DNA of 49,586 nucleotides from Oscillospiraceae bacterium (GCA_031270605.1 JAISXG010000101.1:1-49586), one strand, 5' to 3'; positions 29,548 through 39,695 are shown, counted from the first letter of the stretch. Numbers and translations: made by a program. The notes: a model not told the origin generated them from the letters alone.

Positions 29548-30233
29548 TGGATTTTACAAACGTGAAGCCGACTTTATATGCAAATGCGGATGAGAAGTAT
29601 CAACGCTTCTCATCCGCGCTCGTTCCGAACTCCGGCACAATGCTCGGGGTTCGGATTCCTGTGCTGCAAAAACTGGCAAAAACGCTTGCGGCGGGGGAAT
29701 ATGAAACCTATTTTGCCCATGCGTCGGACGACACCTTTGAGGAAATCATGCTGCAGGGGCTTGTAATTTGTTTTTTGAAAACGGATTTGGATGAGATCTT
29801 CGAGCGTTTGCGAAGCTATATTCCCAAAATTACAAACTGGTCGCAGTGTGACGGCGTGGCGCAGAGCCTCAAGTGCGCAAAAAAGCATTTGCCCGAGTTT
29901 CGGGCGTTTTTGCAGCCGTATCTTTCCTCCGAAAGAGAGTTTGAGGTGCGCTTCGCCGTTGTGATGCTTTTGAGCCATTTTGTGAATGAGGAGCATCTGA
30001 AAGATTGCTTTTACGTCTTTGATTCGGTCACGCATGGAGGGTATTATGTAAAGATGGCGGTTGCGTGGGCCGTGCAGAAATGTTTTTGGAAATTTCCGGA
30101 ACAGACGATGGACTATTTAAAAAAGAACAACCTTGATGATGAGACTTTTCACACGGCGCTGCGTAAAATTACAGAGTCGCGCGCCACGCCGCCGGATATT
30201 AAAAAAAAGATTCAGGCAATGAAAAACAGGTAG
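29547..30233 (+). CDS. DNA alkylation repair protein, AlkD-like
   Basis: A 228-residue HEAT-repeat protein of the AlkD family, DNA glycosylases that remove N3/N7-alkylated bases. Characteristic stretches: GVRIPVLQKLAKTLA, FEEIMLQGLVI, ITNWSQCDGVAQSLK (the active-site Asp region), EVRFAVVMLLSHFV and a closing AVAWAVQKCFWKFP. The ATG overlaps the mannosidase stop (TGATG), so the two are co-translated, an unusual pairing. The strong terminator at 30225-30270 follows. Confidence 0.88.
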   Translation: MDFTNVKPTLYANADEKYQRFSSALVPNSGTMLGVRIPVLQKLAKTLAAGEYETYFAHASDDTFEEIMLQGLVICFLKTDLDEIFERLRSYIPKITNWSQCDGVAQSLKCAKKHLPEFRAFLQPYLSSEREFEVRFAVVMLLSHFVNEEHLKDCFYVFDSVTHGGYYVKMAVAWAVQKCFWKFPEQTMDYLKKNNLDDETFHTALRKITESRATPPDIKKKIQAMKNR

Positions 30234-30270
30234 CTTTTTCGCCGACGGGCGGAAAGCTGCCTGTTTTTTT
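30225..30270. terminator. Strong bidirectional terminator
   Basis: A stem of about 18 bp (AACAGGTAGC.../...GCTGCCTGTT, loop GACG at 30244-30247) followed by seven T's on the + strand and by TTTTT on the other. It separates the mannosidase operon from the convergent oxidoreductase gene. Confidence 0.9.
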
Positions 30271-30296
30271 ATGTTCTGGTGATTACGCATGATTTC

Positions 30297-31853
30297 TTAT
30301 TTTTTTTCTTCGTGATATTCCTCTTCGGTGTTCACGTTCCAAACCGCGGACTTATCATTGCTGCCGGACGCAATCAGCTTCACGGCTTCCACAGCCGTCA
30401 TCATAGAATGGTCCATATTATTATAACGGTGCTGGCCGTTGCGGCCGATGCAATAGAGGTTTTCAAGAGAATCAAGATACCTCCGCAGCTCGTCAAAGCG
30501 GGAATAGACGCCGAAATAAGCAGGGTAGGCCTTTTTTACTCTGATACGCACGGAATCAAGCACATCCTCTTTGTCTATCACGTCGATCTTGTGCAGTTCG
30601 TCAATCGCGAAGCGGATGAAGTCCTCGTCTGACTTGTTCCACATCTCGTCGCCCTCGTCGCAGAAATATTCCAGCCCAACCCACACGGTGTTTTCCAAGT
30701 CCTTGACCATATAGGGCGACCAGTTGTTGAACACTTGCAGGCGGCCGATGCGCACATCGCGCTCCTGGATATAAATCCAGCAGTCCGGAACAATGTTTGA
30801 AACGGTTTTCAGCTTTGTTTCGTTTTTGATTTTCAGCTTGTTGAGCAGCAGGCCGGCTGTAATAAAGTCGCGGTAGGGAAGGCCTGAGGCGATTTCGCGC
30901 ACAGCCTCGGGCACCTCGCTCTCGATCGCGGCGACAAGGTCTTTGATCGGCATGGAGGACAGGTAATAATCCCCCTGATATTCCTCCCCGTTTGATGAAA
31001 CGGATGCGATCCTGCCGTTTTCCAGCCGAATGCCGTTAATGGGAGTGTTAAAGCGGATTTCACCGCCCATTTGCTGAATTTTTTCAGCCATCAGCTCCCA
31101 AAGCTGGCCCGGGCCTTTTTTAGGATAAAAGAATTGTTCGATCAAAGAGGTTTCAATTTTGGATTTATCCTCTTTTGAAATAAAAGGTTTTTTCAGAATT
31201 GCGGCGACAACGCCCCACAGAGAAAGGCCTTTAACGCGCTGTTTGCCCCAGTCGGGCGCGATTTCCGAAGGGTGCACACCCCAGAGCTTTTCGGTGTAAT
31301 CCTCAAAAAACATCGAATAGAGCGGCTTGCCGAAACGGTTGATATAAAAATCCTCAAGCGATTTTTCTTCGCGTTTGAACACCTGCGCATGCATATAGCC
31401 GAACCCCGCTTTGACCGTGCGGGCAAGGCCCATGTTCTGAAAGGTCGCGGGCTTGAGAGAGATCGGGTAGTCAAAAAAGTGGCGCAGATAAAAAATGCGG
31501 GAGATGCGCCGGCGGATGAGCATGACGACGTCTGTTTTTTCAGGGTCGCCGCCGTTGTCTGAAAACTCTTTATCTGTGGTGCCCAACAGAATATCGTCAA
31601 TGGCGGGTTTGCCCTGAATCGGCATGATTTCCTGCCAGAGATTCATAACCATGTCGCTTTTTGAGAAAAAGCGGTGGCCGCCGATGTCCATGCGGTTGCC
31701 TTTATATTGGGCGGTTTGCGATATGCCGCCGATGACGCCGGTTTCTTCTAAAATAATCGGTTTCATGTCGGTCTCTTTGAGCATTTGATAAGCGGCGGTC
31801 AGCCCCGCGGGGCCCGCGCCGATGATAATGGCTGTTTTTTGCGTATCTGCCAT
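30297..31853 (-). CDS. NAD(P)/FAD-dependent oxidoreductase, UDP-galactopyranose mutase/protoporphyrinogen oxidase-like
   Basis: A 518-residue flavoprotein. The N-terminal dinucleotide-binding fold ([18 protein letters not shown], Glu in IILEETG) and [28 protein letters not shown] and a C-terminal [16 protein letters not shown] segment match the amine-oxidase/UGM-like superfamily. Members often sit in cell-envelope glycan pathways. Substrate unknown. Apparently a single-gene unit, transcribed from the promoter near 32,165 through a leader of about 290 bases. Confidence 0.82.
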   Translation of the reverse strand: MADTQKTAIIIGAGPAGLTAAYQMLKETDMKPIILEETGVIGGISQTAQYKGNRMDIGGHRFFSKSDMVMNLWQEIMPIQGKPAIDDILLGTTDKEFSDNGGDPEKTDVVMLIRRRISRIFYLRHFFDYPISLKPATFQNMGLARTVKAGFGYMHAQVFKREEKSLEDFYINRFGKPLYSMFFEDYTEKLWGVHPSEIAPDWGKQRVKGLSLWGVVAAILKKPFISKEDKSKIETSLIEQFFYPKKGPGQLWELMAEKIQQMGGEIRFNTPINGIRLENGRIASVSSNGEEYQGDYYLSSMPIKDLVAAIESEVPEAVREIASGLPYRDFITAGLLLNKLKIKNETKLKTVSNIVPDCWIYIQERDVRIGRLQVFNNWSPYMVKDLENTVWVGLEYFCDEGDEMWNKSDEDFIRFAIDELHKIDVIDKEDVLDSVRIRVKKAYPAYFGVYSRFDELRRYLDSLENLYCIGRNGQHRYNNMDHSMMTAVEAVKLIASGSNDKSAVWNVNTEEEYHEEKK

Positions 31854-32149
31854 CTCGTGACCATCCTTTCATCTTGGGTATTTTATACTCATATAAGGGA
31901 ATTCAATCAAACAGTGCCCTGAGAAAAGGCAATATAAAACGGCAAAGAAACAACCGACAGCCATGGTTTTCTTTACCGTTTTAATCTGCAAACGAATTTG
32001 ACTTTGAAAAAGCGGATAAGTTGAAAAAGGCACGGCGTATTGCGGAAAATACAGGCATGAACGCGAGTTTGTTCCTTTTTGGTTTTGTATCCCTTTTGTG
32101 TTGATATCGATGTGCGCTTCTCTCAAAGGCTTGTGTGGTAACATTACCC
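31854..32149 (-). other. About 290-base leader with no recognised gene
   Basis: Between the consensus leftward promoter and the oxidoreductase ATG there is no convincing gene; frames of 65 and 96 codons exist but have unnatural composition and no Shine-Dalgarno. I see no known riboswitch signature. A GATGG and an AAAGGATG near 31,860 provide the ribosome site for the gene. Confidence 0.5.
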
Positions 32150-32178
32150 AGTATAACACGCAATAAGAAAAATGTCAA
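32150..32178 (-). promoter_or_regulatory. Consensus leftward promoter for the FAD oxidoreductase
   Basis: TTGACA (complement of 32173-32178), 17 bases, TATACT (complement of 32150-32155). Near-perfect sigma-A promoter; predicted start about 32,143. Confidence 0.8.
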
Positions 32179-32225
32179 TAAAAAGCACCTTGTGTTGAGG
32201 GATCAGTATAAAGCAGCAGAATGCC

Positions 32226-32270
32226 TAAAAATAAAAAGCCGGCGGCGCGTGTGCGTACCGGCTCTTTTTT
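32226..32270. terminator. Bidirectional terminator after dapB
   Basis: AGCCGG (32237-32242) and CCGGCT (32258-32263) with T-rich tracts on both sides (CTTTTTTT rightward, TTTTTATTTTT leftward). It ends the asd-dapA-dapB operon. Confidence 0.8.
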
Positions 32271-33025
32271 TATTGGCTGACCATGTCTTTCATTGAGTAT
32301 TTTCCCACAGGCTGGTTTGCGATAAACTCGGCGGCGTCCAGCGCGCCCACGGCGAAAATCTCTTTTGACATTGCAGAGTGTGAGAGCTTGACGACCTCGT
32401 CGTGCCCCGCAAAAATAATTTCGTGCTCGCCCACAATCGTGCCGCCGCGCACCGCGTGCAGGCCGATCTCTCTCGGGTTACGCTTTTGGCGGCGGGAGTG
32501 CCGCTCATAGGTGTATTCGGGCTCATAAGAAAGCCCTTCCGCAATTGCGCCCGCCAAAGTGAGGGCCGTGCCGCTGGGTGCGTCCAGCTTCTGGTTGTGG
32601 TGTGCTTCCACGATTTCAACGTCAAACGACCCGCCCAGCACCCTCGCGGCCGTTTTTGCAAGCTCGCAAAGCAGATTGATGCCGATCGACATATTGGTTG
32701 AAATAAAAATCGGGATTTCTTTTGATGCCTCTTCCACCATGGCAAGGTGCTCCGCGCCGTAGCCCGTTGTTGCGAGCACCAGCGCGATTTTATGCTCAAG
32801 CGCATAAGTCAAAAGGTCTTTCAACACCACGGGGTTGGATGCGTCCACAATCACCCGGCAGGAAAACAGCGGAAGCTCTTTGAAGCTTGCAAACACAGGG
32901 AAGGGCGTCGCGAATTTTTCGTTGATGTCCACCCCCGCGACGACCTGCATATTCCCGCGCTCGGTTGCCATGCGGGTGATGACCTGGCCCAATTTTCCGT
33001 TACATCCACTGATTACAATATCCAT
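32270..33025 (-). CDS. dapB: 4-hydroxy-tetrahydrodipicolinate reductase
   Basis: A 251-residue DapB that reduces HTPA with NAD(P)H in the lysine/diaminopimelate pathway. N-terminal Rossmann motif ISGCNGKLGQVI, the catalytic EAHHNQKLDAPSGTA segment (proton donor His pair and Lys) and RGGTIVGEH are all present. ATG 33025 has AAGGA upstream; a longer frame adds six residues without support. Last gene of asd-dapA-dapB, after an internal hairpin with T-run that may lower its expression. Confidence 0.96.
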   Translation of the reverse strand: MDIVISGCNGKLGQVITRMATERGNMQVVAGVDINEKFATPFPVFASFKELPLFSCRVIVDASNPVVLKDLLTYALEHKIALVLATTGYGAEHLAMVEEASKEIPIFISTNMSIGINLLCELAKTAARVLGGSFDVEIVEAHHNQKLDAPSGTALTLAGAIAEGLSYEPEYTYERHSRRQKRNPREIGLHAVRGGTIVGEHEIIFAGHDEVVKLSHSAMSKEIFAVGALDAAEFIANQPVGKYSMKDMVSQ

Positions 33026-33057
33026 TTTAAAAAGTCCTTTCAATCACCGCATCTTTT

Positions 33058-33093
33058 GAAAAAAGGAGTCAGAAACGCATTCCAACTCCTTTT
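33058..33093 (-). terminator. Hairpin with T-run between dapA and dapB
   Basis: Leftward, AAAAGGAGT (33093-33085) pairs with ACTCCTTTT (33069-33061), followed by TT. It is terminator-like yet intra-operonic, so it probably gives partial termination, or dapB has its own promoter. Confidence 0.6.
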
Positions 33094-33106
33094 GAAGAAA
33101 CAGCCG

Positions 33107-33997
33107 TTATATCAGGCCATGTTTTTGAAGCGTGGCCTGCAGCTTTGCGTGTGCGGCGTCACTCATTTTTGTGAGCGGCAGGCGGCAGGGGCCTACGTCA
33201 ATGCCCATCATACACATGGCCTCTTTGATCGGGATGGGGTTCACGTCGATAAAAAGGTCGTTGCATAGGTCAAGATAGCGAAACTGCAGCTCGCGGGCTT
33301 TTTGCACATTGCCTGCGAGAAATTCAGCACAGATGTCGTGGGCGATCTGCGGCACAATATTCGCGAGCACCGAAATCACGCCCGCGCCGCCGTGAGCCAT
33401 GATGGCAAGGATCTGGTCGTCGTTGCCGGAATACATGTCAATGTCGTTGCCGCAAAGCGCCATGGTTTTCGCGACGGATGAAATGTCGCCGTTGGCCTCT
33501 TTGATGCCAACAATGTTCTTATGTTTTGCGAGTGCCTGGTAGGTTTCGGGCTTGATGTCAACGCCCGTTCTTGACGGGACATTATAAACAATGATCGGAA
33601 TGCCCACGCGGTCGGCAATAAAATTGAAATGCTCGATCAATCCGGCCTGAGATGTTTTGTTGTAATAGGGGGTGACCATCAGCAGCCCGTCAGCCCCGGC
33701 CTTTTCGGCTTCGTTTGAAAGCTTCACGCCATAGGCCGTGTCGTTGCTGCCCGTGCCCGCAATGACGGGGATTCTCTTGTTTGCGACGTCCACGGCGAAT
33801 TTGATGACATCCGAATGCTCTTCGTGGTCAAGCACCGGGCTTTCGCCTGTTGTGCCGCAGATGATGATCGCGTCCGTGCCGTGAGAAATCTGATATTCAA
33901 GCAGTTCCTCAAGCTTTTTATAGTTTACTTTTTCAGTTCCTTCCATAAACGGGGTGACAATCGCAACGCCTGAGCCGGTAAACAAAGTGTTTTTCAT
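33107..33997 (-). CDS. dapA: 4-hydroxy-tetrahydrodipicolinate synthase
   Basis: A 296-residue TIM-barrel aldolase condensing pyruvate and aspartate semialdehyde. Signatures: GTTGESPVL near residue 47, the Tyr in IIVYNVPSRTGV (about 137), the Schiff-base Lys in IVGIKEANGD (about 165) and YSGNDDQ. Length and motifs are standard. It lies between asd and dapB in the same direction; 121 bases after asd there are hairpins without a T-run. Confidence 0.97.
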   Translation of the reverse strand: MKNTLFTGSGVAIVTPFMEGTEKVNYKKLEELLEYQISHGTDAIIICGTTGESPVLDHEEHSDVIKFAVDVANKRIPVIAGTGSNDTAYGVKLSNEAEKAGADGLLMVTPYYNKTSQAGLIEHFNFIADRVGIPIIVYNVPSRTGVDIKPETYQALAKHKNIVGIKEANGDISSVAKTMALCGNDIDMYSGNDDQILAIMAHGGAGVISVLANIVPQIAHDICAEFLAGNVQKARELQFRYLDLCNDLFIDVNPIPIKEAMCMMGIDVGPCRLPLTKMSDAAHAKLQATLQKHGLI

Positions 33998-34118
33998 ATC
34001 TAAAAATCCCTTTCAATAGTAGTGCGGAAGCATTGTTTTATCAGGAATTACAAAAACAGACCAAGCAACTGTGTGCGCGGTTGCCGCGCACCTATGTAAT
34101 TCAATGAGCGCATAACGC

Positions 34119-35201
34119 TCAGTCCACATACCCTTCAGCGCAAAGCAGCTCTGCCATCAGCACGGCTCCGCCCGCCGCGCCGCGCAGGGTGTTGTGTGAA
34201 AGGCAGACAAATTTGTAGTCATACTGGCTGTCTTCGCGCAGCCGACCCACAGAAATTGCCATTCCGCCCTCCAAGTCCCTTTGCAGCTTTGTTTGGGGCA
34301 TGTTATCTTCTTCAAAATAGTGCAAAAACTGTTTCGGCGCGCTGGGAAGTTCCAATTCCTGCGCCTTGCCCGAAAAGCTTTTCCACGCATTGAGAATATC
34401 GTCCTTCGAAGGCTTGTTTGCAAACCGCACAAACACCGCGGCCAGATGGCCGTCCGTCACGGGCACGCGGATGCATTGCGCCGTGAAGCGGGGCTTTTCT
34501 GCGTTCACAATTTTGCCACCCTCAACCCTGCCCCATATTTTCAGGGGCTCCTGCTCGGATTTTTCTTCTTCGCCGCCGATGAAGGGGATGACGTTGTCGA
34601 TCATGTCGGGCCATGTGTCAAAGTTTTTGCCCGCGCCCGAAATAGCCTGATAGGTGCACACAAGCACATCCTCCACGCCAAATACGTCATCAAGCGGGTA
34701 CAGGGCCGGAACGTAGCTTTGCAGGGAACAGTTCGATTTCACGGCAACAAAACCACGTTTCGTGCCCAATCGCTTTCGCTGTGAAGGAATGACCTTGGCA
34801 TGGTCCGCGTTGATTTCAGGAACGATCATGGGCACGTCTTCTGTGTGCCGGTGCGCGCTGTTGTTGGACATCACGGGGCATTCCGCCTTCGCATAGGCAT
34901 ATTCAAGTTCCTTGATCTTGTCCTTTTTCATGTCGACGGCGCAGAACACAAAGTCCACCGCCGCGGCAATTTTTGCAACGTCTGCAGAAGCGTCATAAAC
35001 GACCATGTCTTTATATTTTTCGGGAAGGGGAGTGCTCATGAGCCAACGGGCCGCAACAAGGTCCCCGTATTTTTTGCCTGCCGAACGGGAACTTGCCGCG
35101 AGAACGGTCACATTAAACCAGGGGTGGCTGTCGAGAATCGTTAAAAATCTCTGGCCAACCATGCCTGTTGCGCCGAGAACACCAACGTTGTACTGTTTCA
35201 T
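34119..35201 (-). CDS. asd: Aspartate-semialdehyde dehydrogenase, archaeal/fungal-type
   Basis: A 360-residue enzyme, NADP-dependent reduction of aspartyl phosphate. N-terminal [14 protein letters not shown] binds the cofactor; the catalytic Cys is in VKSNCSLQ (about residue 156). The longer sequence with [14 protein letters not shown] and the SNNSAHR segment fits the archaeal/yeast-like Asd branch rather than the E. coli type. ATG 35201 was chosen because CGGAG lies five bases upstream; an in-frame extension upstream is unsupported. First gene of the asd-dapA-dapB operon. Confidence 0.95.
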   Translation of the reverse strand: MKQYNVGVLGATGMVGQRFLTILDSHPWFNVTVLAASSRSAGKKYGDLVAARWLMSTPLPEKYKDMVVYDASADVAKIAAAVDFVFCAVDMKKDKIKELEYAYAKAECPVMSNNSAHRHTEDVPMIVPEINADHAKVIPSQRKRLGTKRGFVAVKSNCSLQSYVPALYPLDDVFGVEDVLVCTYQAISGAGKNFDTWPDMIDNVIPFIGGEEEKSEQEPLKIWGRVEGGKIVNAEKPRFTAQCIRVPVTDGHLAAVFVRFANKPSKDDILNAWKSFSGKAQELELPSAPKQFLHYFEEDNMPQTKLQRDLEGGMAISVGRLREDSQYDYKFVCLSHNTLRGAAGGAVLMAELLCAEGYVD

Positions 35202-35374
35202 AAAAACTCCGTTTCTCCGGTGAGTGCCGGTTTGTTTTTTGCCGCATGCTCCGAATTTACAGGGCGGGAACACGCATTTTTTCGTCATAGATTCAACTTT
35301 TGTGTTGTAATCAACGCCCGTTTCGCTTATAATAGTTTCTCGGATTATGAGAATTTTGGGCTGTTAATTACTAC

Positions 35375-35403
35375 ATTCTAACACAATTTCCTGTAAGAAT
35401 CAA
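35375..35403 (-). promoter_or_regulatory. Promoter of the asd-dapA-dapB operon
   Basis: TTGATT (complement of 35398-35403), 17 bases, TAGAAT (complement of 35375-35380). The leader of about 165 bases shows no lysine-riboswitch or T-box hallmark that I can recognise. The queA transcript starts in the opposite direction close by (TATAAT at 35411-35416). Confidence 0.6.
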
Positions 35404-35456
35404 ACAATATATAATATGCGAGTGTATAAAATTTTAGATTTTTGGAGCAGAAAATT

Positions 35457-36482
35457 ATGAAAAAAAGCGATTTTTTCTATGATTTGCCGCAGGAGTTGAT
35501 TGCGCAAACACCCGCCGACCCGCGCGACAGTTCACGCCTGCTGGTTTTGCACAAAGCGGACAGCAGCATGGAGCATCGGCATTTTTATGATATCACAGAA
35601 TACCTGAACCCCGGCGACTGCCTTGTGCTCAACGACACAAAGGTGCTGCCCGCGCGGCTATACGGCGTCAAAGAGCCCACGGGGGCCTGCGTCGAGTTTT
35701 TGCTTTTGCACACAAACGAAAGCGACATTTGGGAATGTCTTGCGGGGCCGGGCAAAAAGGCTCTGCCCGGGGCTGTTTTCATTTTTGGCGAAGGCCTGCT
35801 GCGCGGCGAGGTCCTGGAGGTTTTGGCAAATGGCAACCGCCGCGTGAAATTCAGCTATGACGGAATTTTTTATGAGATCCTTGACAAGATCGGCGAAATG
35901 CCGCTTCCGCATTATATCACCGAAACTTTGCGGGATAAGGGCCGTTATCAAACAGTATATGCAAAGGAGCTTGGCTCTGCCGCCGCGCCCACGGCGGGGC
36001 TGCATTTCACCCCGGAGCTGCTCGGGCGCATCCGCGAAAAAGGCGTGGACGTTGCGACGGTTACGCTGCATGTGGGCATCGGTACTTTCCGCCCCGTGAA
36101 GGCGGAGAATATTGAAGACCATGAAATGCATTCGGAGTTTTACAGCATCGGCGCACAGTCCGCCGCAAAAATCAACGCGGCGAAGCGAAACGGTGGCAGG
36201 GTGATCGCAGTGGGAACCACTAGCTGCCGCACGCTGGAATCCGCGGCGGATGAACGCGGGCAAGTGATGCCCGGCAGCGCATGGACAAACATCTTTATTT
36301 ATCCCGGTTACCGTTTTCGCTGCGTAGACGCGCTCATCACGAACTTTCACTTGCCTGAAAGCTCTCTTGTGATGCTTGTTTCCGCGTTTTGCTCGCTGGA
36401 GCAAACGAAGCGGGCCTATGAAGCGGCTGTGAAAGAGCGCTATCGTTTTTTTTCATTCGGCGATGCAATGTTTGTAAAATAA
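35457..36482 (+). CDS. queA: S-adenosylmethionine:tRNA ribosyltransferase-isomerase
   Basis: A 341-residue QueA, which adds the epoxycyclopentane ring to preQ1-modified tRNA. Typical opening [16 protein letters not shown], then [51 protein letters not shown] and the C-terminal [20 protein letters not shown] 35457 follows GGAG by nine bases; the TTG at 35442 belongs to the leader. tgt follows 130 bases later, giving the common queA-tgt pair. Confidence 0.97.
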   Translation: MKKSDFFYDLPQELIAQTPADPRDSSRLLVLHKADSSMEHRHFYDITEYLNPGDCLVLNDTKVLPARLYGVKEPTGACVEFLLLHTNESDIWECLAGPGKKALPGAVFIFGEGLLRGEVLEVLANGNRRVKFSYDGIFYEILDKIGEMPLPHYITETLRDKGRYQTVYAKELGSAAAPTAGLHFTPELLGRIREKGVDVATVTLHVGIGTFRPVKAENIEDHEMHSEFYSIGAQSAAKINAAKRNGGRVIAVGTTSCRTLESAADERGQVMPGSAWTNIFIYPGYRFRCVDALITNFHLPESSLVMLVSAFCSLEQTKRAYEAAVKERYRFFSFGDAMFVK

Positions 36483-36612
36483 ACTTGTAATTGTTATCAG
36501 CTTTACGATAAAATATTCTTGTTTTTTTGACAAGCAAATAGACTTTACGTCATATTGTTCGATTTTTGTTTTTAACTTGGCAAGCTATCGCTTTTTTTGG
36601 GAGGAAAACGCA

Positions 36613-37743
36613 ATGTTTGAAATCAAAAAGCAGAGCGGCGCGGCGCGCAGAGGGGAATTCACAACGCCCCACGGCACGGTGCAGACCCCTGCATTTATGA
36701 ATGTGGCCACGAGCGCCGCCATCAAGGGCGGGCTTTCTGCCTTTGACCTCAAAGACATTCACTGTCAGGTCATGCTTTGCAACACCTATCATCTGCATCT
36801 GCGCCCGTCTGATACGTTAATTCATGATATGGGCGGCCTACACCGCTTCACGGGCTGGGACGGCCCGATCCTGACAGACAGCGGCGGCTTTCAGGTTTTT
36901 TCGCTCGCGAAGCTGCGCAAAATCAAGGAAGAGGGCGTTTATTTCTCATCTCATATTGACGGGCGCAAGATTTTTATGGGGCCTGAGGAGAGCATGCAAA
37001 TTCAATCGAATCTTGCCTCAACCATTGCCATGGCATTTGATGAGTGCGTTGAAAACCCGTCGACGCATGAATATGCCGCTGCCTCATGCAAGCTCACTGA
37101 GCGCTGGCTCTGCCGCTGCAAAGAAGAGATGGAAAGGCTGAACGCTTTACATGATACCATCAATAAAAAGCAACTTCTTTTCGGCATTAACCAGGGCTGC
37201 GTGTTTGAAGACCTGCGCGTGAAAAACATGCAGGCAATCGCAGCGCTGGATTTGGACGGTTATGCGATCGGAGGCCTTGCCGTGGGTGAGCCGAAGGAGG
37301 ATATGTACCGCATTATCTCCGCAGTTGAGCCGTTTATGCCCAAAAACAAGCCCCGCTATTTGATGGGGGTGGGTACGCCCGGCAACATGCTGGAGGCGGT
37401 GCGCAGGGGTGTTGACCTGTTTGACTGCGTTATGCCCAGCCGAAACGCGCGGCACGGGCATTTGTTTACATGGAACGGCATTATTAATTTGCATAACGCA
37501 AAATATGAACGGGACGAAACCCCCATTGACCTGTTGTGTGATTGCCCGGTGTGCCAAAACTTTTCAAAATCCTACCTGCGCCACCTGCTGAAAGCGGGCG
37601 AGGTGCTTTCGCTGCGCCTGAATGTGATGCATAATTTATATTTTTATAATAAATTTATGCAACACATGCGTGATGCGTTAGAAAGTAATTCATTTGATGA
37701 TTTTTATAACAGGAATGTGGGGCTGCTGGATACAAGGGTTTAA
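36613..37743 (+). CDS. tgt: Queuine/preQ1 tRNA-guanine transglycosylase
   Basis: A 376-residue TGT, exchanging guanine-34 for preQ1. Motifs in order: PHGTVQTPAFMNVAT, NTYHLHLRP, LTDSGGFQVFSL (general acid/base Asp), GINQG, YAIGGLAVGEP, the nucleophile region DLFDCVMPSRNARHG and the zinc site CDCPVC...H. Start at ATG 36613 with GGGAGG upstream. Complete and of normal length. Confidence 0.97.
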   Translation: MFEIKKQSGAARRGEFTTPHGTVQTPAFMNVATSAAIKGGLSAFDLKDIHCQVMLCNTYHLHLRPSDTLIHDMGGLHRFTGWDGPILTDSGGFQVFSLAKLRKIKEEGVYFSSHIDGRKIFMGPEESMQIQSNLASTIAMAFDECVENPSTHEYAAASCKLTERWLCRCKEEMERLNALHDTINKKQLLFGINQGCVFEDLRVKNMQAIAALDLDGYAIGGLAVGEPKEDMYRIISAVEPFMPKNKPRYLMGVGTPGNMLEAVRRGVDLFDCVMPSRNARHGHLFTWNGIINLHNAKYERDETPIDLLCDCPVCQNFSKSYLRHLLKAGEVLSLRLNVMHNLYFYNKFMQHMRDALESNSFDDFYNRNVGLLDTRV

Positions 37744-37789
37744 GACTTTTGACGCTTATAAAAAATTTGTGTAATTTTGTTGCTTGTCA

Positions 37790-37818
37790 TTTACTTTCTT
37801 TGATTTAAATGTTATAAT
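37790..37818 (+). promoter_or_regulatory. Promoter of the secreted hydrolase gene
   Basis: TTTACT (37790-37795), 17 bases, TATAAT (37813-37818). The gene's AAGGAGG lies about 25 bases downstream of the predicted start. Confidence 0.55.
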
Positions 37819-37856
37819 TAGCCTGAGCGATTTCCTGAACGATTAAGGAGGATATT

Positions 37857-39695
37857 ATGAAAAAACGCTGTTCAAAAGTTTTGGCTTTTGCCCTCGCCGT
37901 CATCATGGCGTTCACTGCTTCTGTGGTGGTCGCTTCGGCAGAGCAGGCAGAAACGAATTCACTTTCTCTTGTTAACGAGCTTCGAAACGCAAACGGTGAT
38001 TACACACCTACGATTATTGTTCACGGCATTGCGCAGTCTACCGTTCGCGTGCTTGACGATGACGGCAACTATTTGACAACAGAGAGCGGAAAAGAAGTGA
38101 AACCCTTCCCGCCCACGGCTGACACGAATGCCATTGTGAAAAATGTGTTGGGGCCGGCGCTTGCGTCACTGTTTTTCCAAGCCGATTTAGGCCTGTCAAA
38201 AGCGATTGATAAAACGCTTTTGGACGTGTTTAAATACAGCAAAACAGATCTTCAGGGCAACCCGGTTTATGACCTTGAGCTTGAGCGTTATGAAACGAGC
38301 CTTGCAAATCTGCCGGCTGAGAAGAAAGAAGCAGTTCTTTCCCGCATGCCCCTTGATGAATACGCGGCGGTGGCCGGTGAGGAAAATACCTATTATTTTG
38401 CATATAACAGCTTAGGAAACACGCTCGACATCGCCGACGAGCTGGCTGAATTTGTTCAGACGGTTCTTGACGAAACCGGCAGCGATAAGGTCAACCTGGC
38501 GCCCATCAGCCTTGGCGGCGCGATTGCGACTGCCTTTTTTGACCTGCATAAGGAGCTTTACTCCAAAATAGAGAAAGTTGTTTATATTATCCCCGCGGCC
38601 GACGGTTCCCCCATTGTTGCGGACATTTTCAAAGGCGAGTTTAACTATGCCGATGAAATGCTCTATTCTCAGATGCTGCCCTCTCTGGTGGAAGGCTATC
38701 AGGGCTATTTGCTCAATCTGCTGATTCGCATTCTTCCCAAAAGGGTTCTCACAAAAGCGCTTGGTTCTGCGGTTGACTCTCTGGCAAACTTCCTCAAAAC
38801 CTGCACGAATATGTGGGCGCTGGTTCCCAGCGGTGAATATCCGGCTTTGGCGGACAAATATCTTTCCGGCAGTGAATATGCTTATTTGAGAGCCAGAACC
38901 GACCGCTTCTATCAGGCGCAGCTGAATTTGAAGAGCAATCTGGTCGAAATGCAAGCGCAGGGCGTCAAGGTGTTTGACATTGTTGACTATGATTTCCCGC
39001 TTTACAAGTTTGTGACTTCTTGGGACAAATACAACGCAGACGGTTTGATTAATGTGGAGTCCTCTACCTTCGGCGCACACAGCGTTCCTCTTGGCCAGAC
39101 TTTGGGCGACGATTATGTGCAGCAGAACACCTATTGCACAGACCCGGCGCACAACCACATCAGCCCCACCCGCACGGTGGACGCATCCACAGGCCTTCTT
39201 TGCGAAAGAACCTGGTTTTTCCGTACGCAGGACCATGAAGGCACAGGCAGAAACGACGTTATTATGAAGCTTTGTTTTGAGCTGCTGCTCTATGACGATA
39301 TTGACAATGTGCATTCAGACCCGCGTTTCCCGCAGTTCATGGACGGGCGCGAATCCAAATATTTAAAATATACTCTGCTGCCTCAGGCGATTGAGGTGAG
39401 AGATTCCATGCAGCTTGACCCGGCTGTTTTGGCAAGGCTTGACGCTGCTATCGCCGATACGGAAGAGTTGTTGAGCAGGGGCTCGGATTCCCATGATCGT
39501 TATATCGAAGTGCAGGAAACCCTTGAGAATATTTTAATTGAAATCGGGGTCAGGCAGGCGCCTGAAAAAGAGCCATTTATGGATCAATTCCTTTATATTT
39601 TCTTTAAAAAGCTGAGCGATGCCGTTTATAAAATGACGGGTGCCGCAGGCTATAAGGATATGAATCCGATTCCAAAGTGGTTCTCATCATTATAA
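37857..39695 (+). CDS. Secreted alpha/beta hydrolase, lipase-like
   Basis: A 612-residue exported protein: Sec signal peptide (KKRCSKVLAFALAVIMAFTA, cleavage near ASA-EQ around residue 28), a lipase-type PTIIVHGIAQS oxyanion strand (about 51-61) and a nucleophile elbow-like NLAPISLGGAIA (Ser about 221) in place of GHSLGG. The C-terminal third is helical, with no anchor or cell-wall motif. Substrate unknown; family assignment is to the alpha/beta-hydrolase fold only. AAGGAGG precedes the ATG. Own promoter and terminator. Confidence 0.7.
   Translation: MKKRCSKVLAFALAVIMAFTASVVVASAEQAETNSLSLVNELRNANGDYTPTIIVHGIAQSTVRVLDDDGNYLTTESGKEVKPFPPTADTNAIVKNVLGPALASLFFQADLGLSKAIDKTLLDVFKYSKTDLQGNPVYDLELERYETSLANLPAEKKEAVLSRMPLDEYAAVAGEENTYYFAYNSLGNTLDIADELAEFVQTVLDETGSDKVNLAPISLGGAIATAFFDLHKELYSKIEKVVYIIPAADGSPIVADIFKGEFNYADEMLYSQMLPSLVEGYQGYLLNLLIRILPKRVLTKALGSAVDSLANFLKTCTNMWALVPSGEYPALADKYLSGSEYAYLRARTDRFYQAQLNLKSNLVEMQAQGVKVFDIVDYDFPLYKFVTSWDKYNADGLINVESSTFGAHSVPLGQTLGDDYVQQNTYCTDPAHNHISPTRTVDASTGLLCERTWFFRTQDHEGTGRNDVIMKLCFELLLYDDIDNVHSDPRFPQFMDGRESKYLKYTLLPQAIEVRDSMQLDPAVLARLDAAIADTEELLSRGSDSHDRYIEVQETLENILIEIGVRQAPEKEPFMDQFLYIFFKKLSDAVYKMTGAAGYKDMNPIPKWFSSL

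Noticed and set aside
31869-32159. 96-codon leftward frame in the oxidoreductase leader
   Set aside because: Overlaps the promoter, has no ribosome site and unnatural composition; treated as leader.
35202-35374. Possible lysine riboswitch or T-box before asd
   Set aside because: The leader is only about 165 bases and shows neither a T-box core nor the multi-helix lysine motif that I could recognise.
38412-39314. 300-codon leftward frame opposite the secreted hydrolase gene
   Set aside because: Antisense shadow of a gene with a clear signal peptide and start; no ribosome site.
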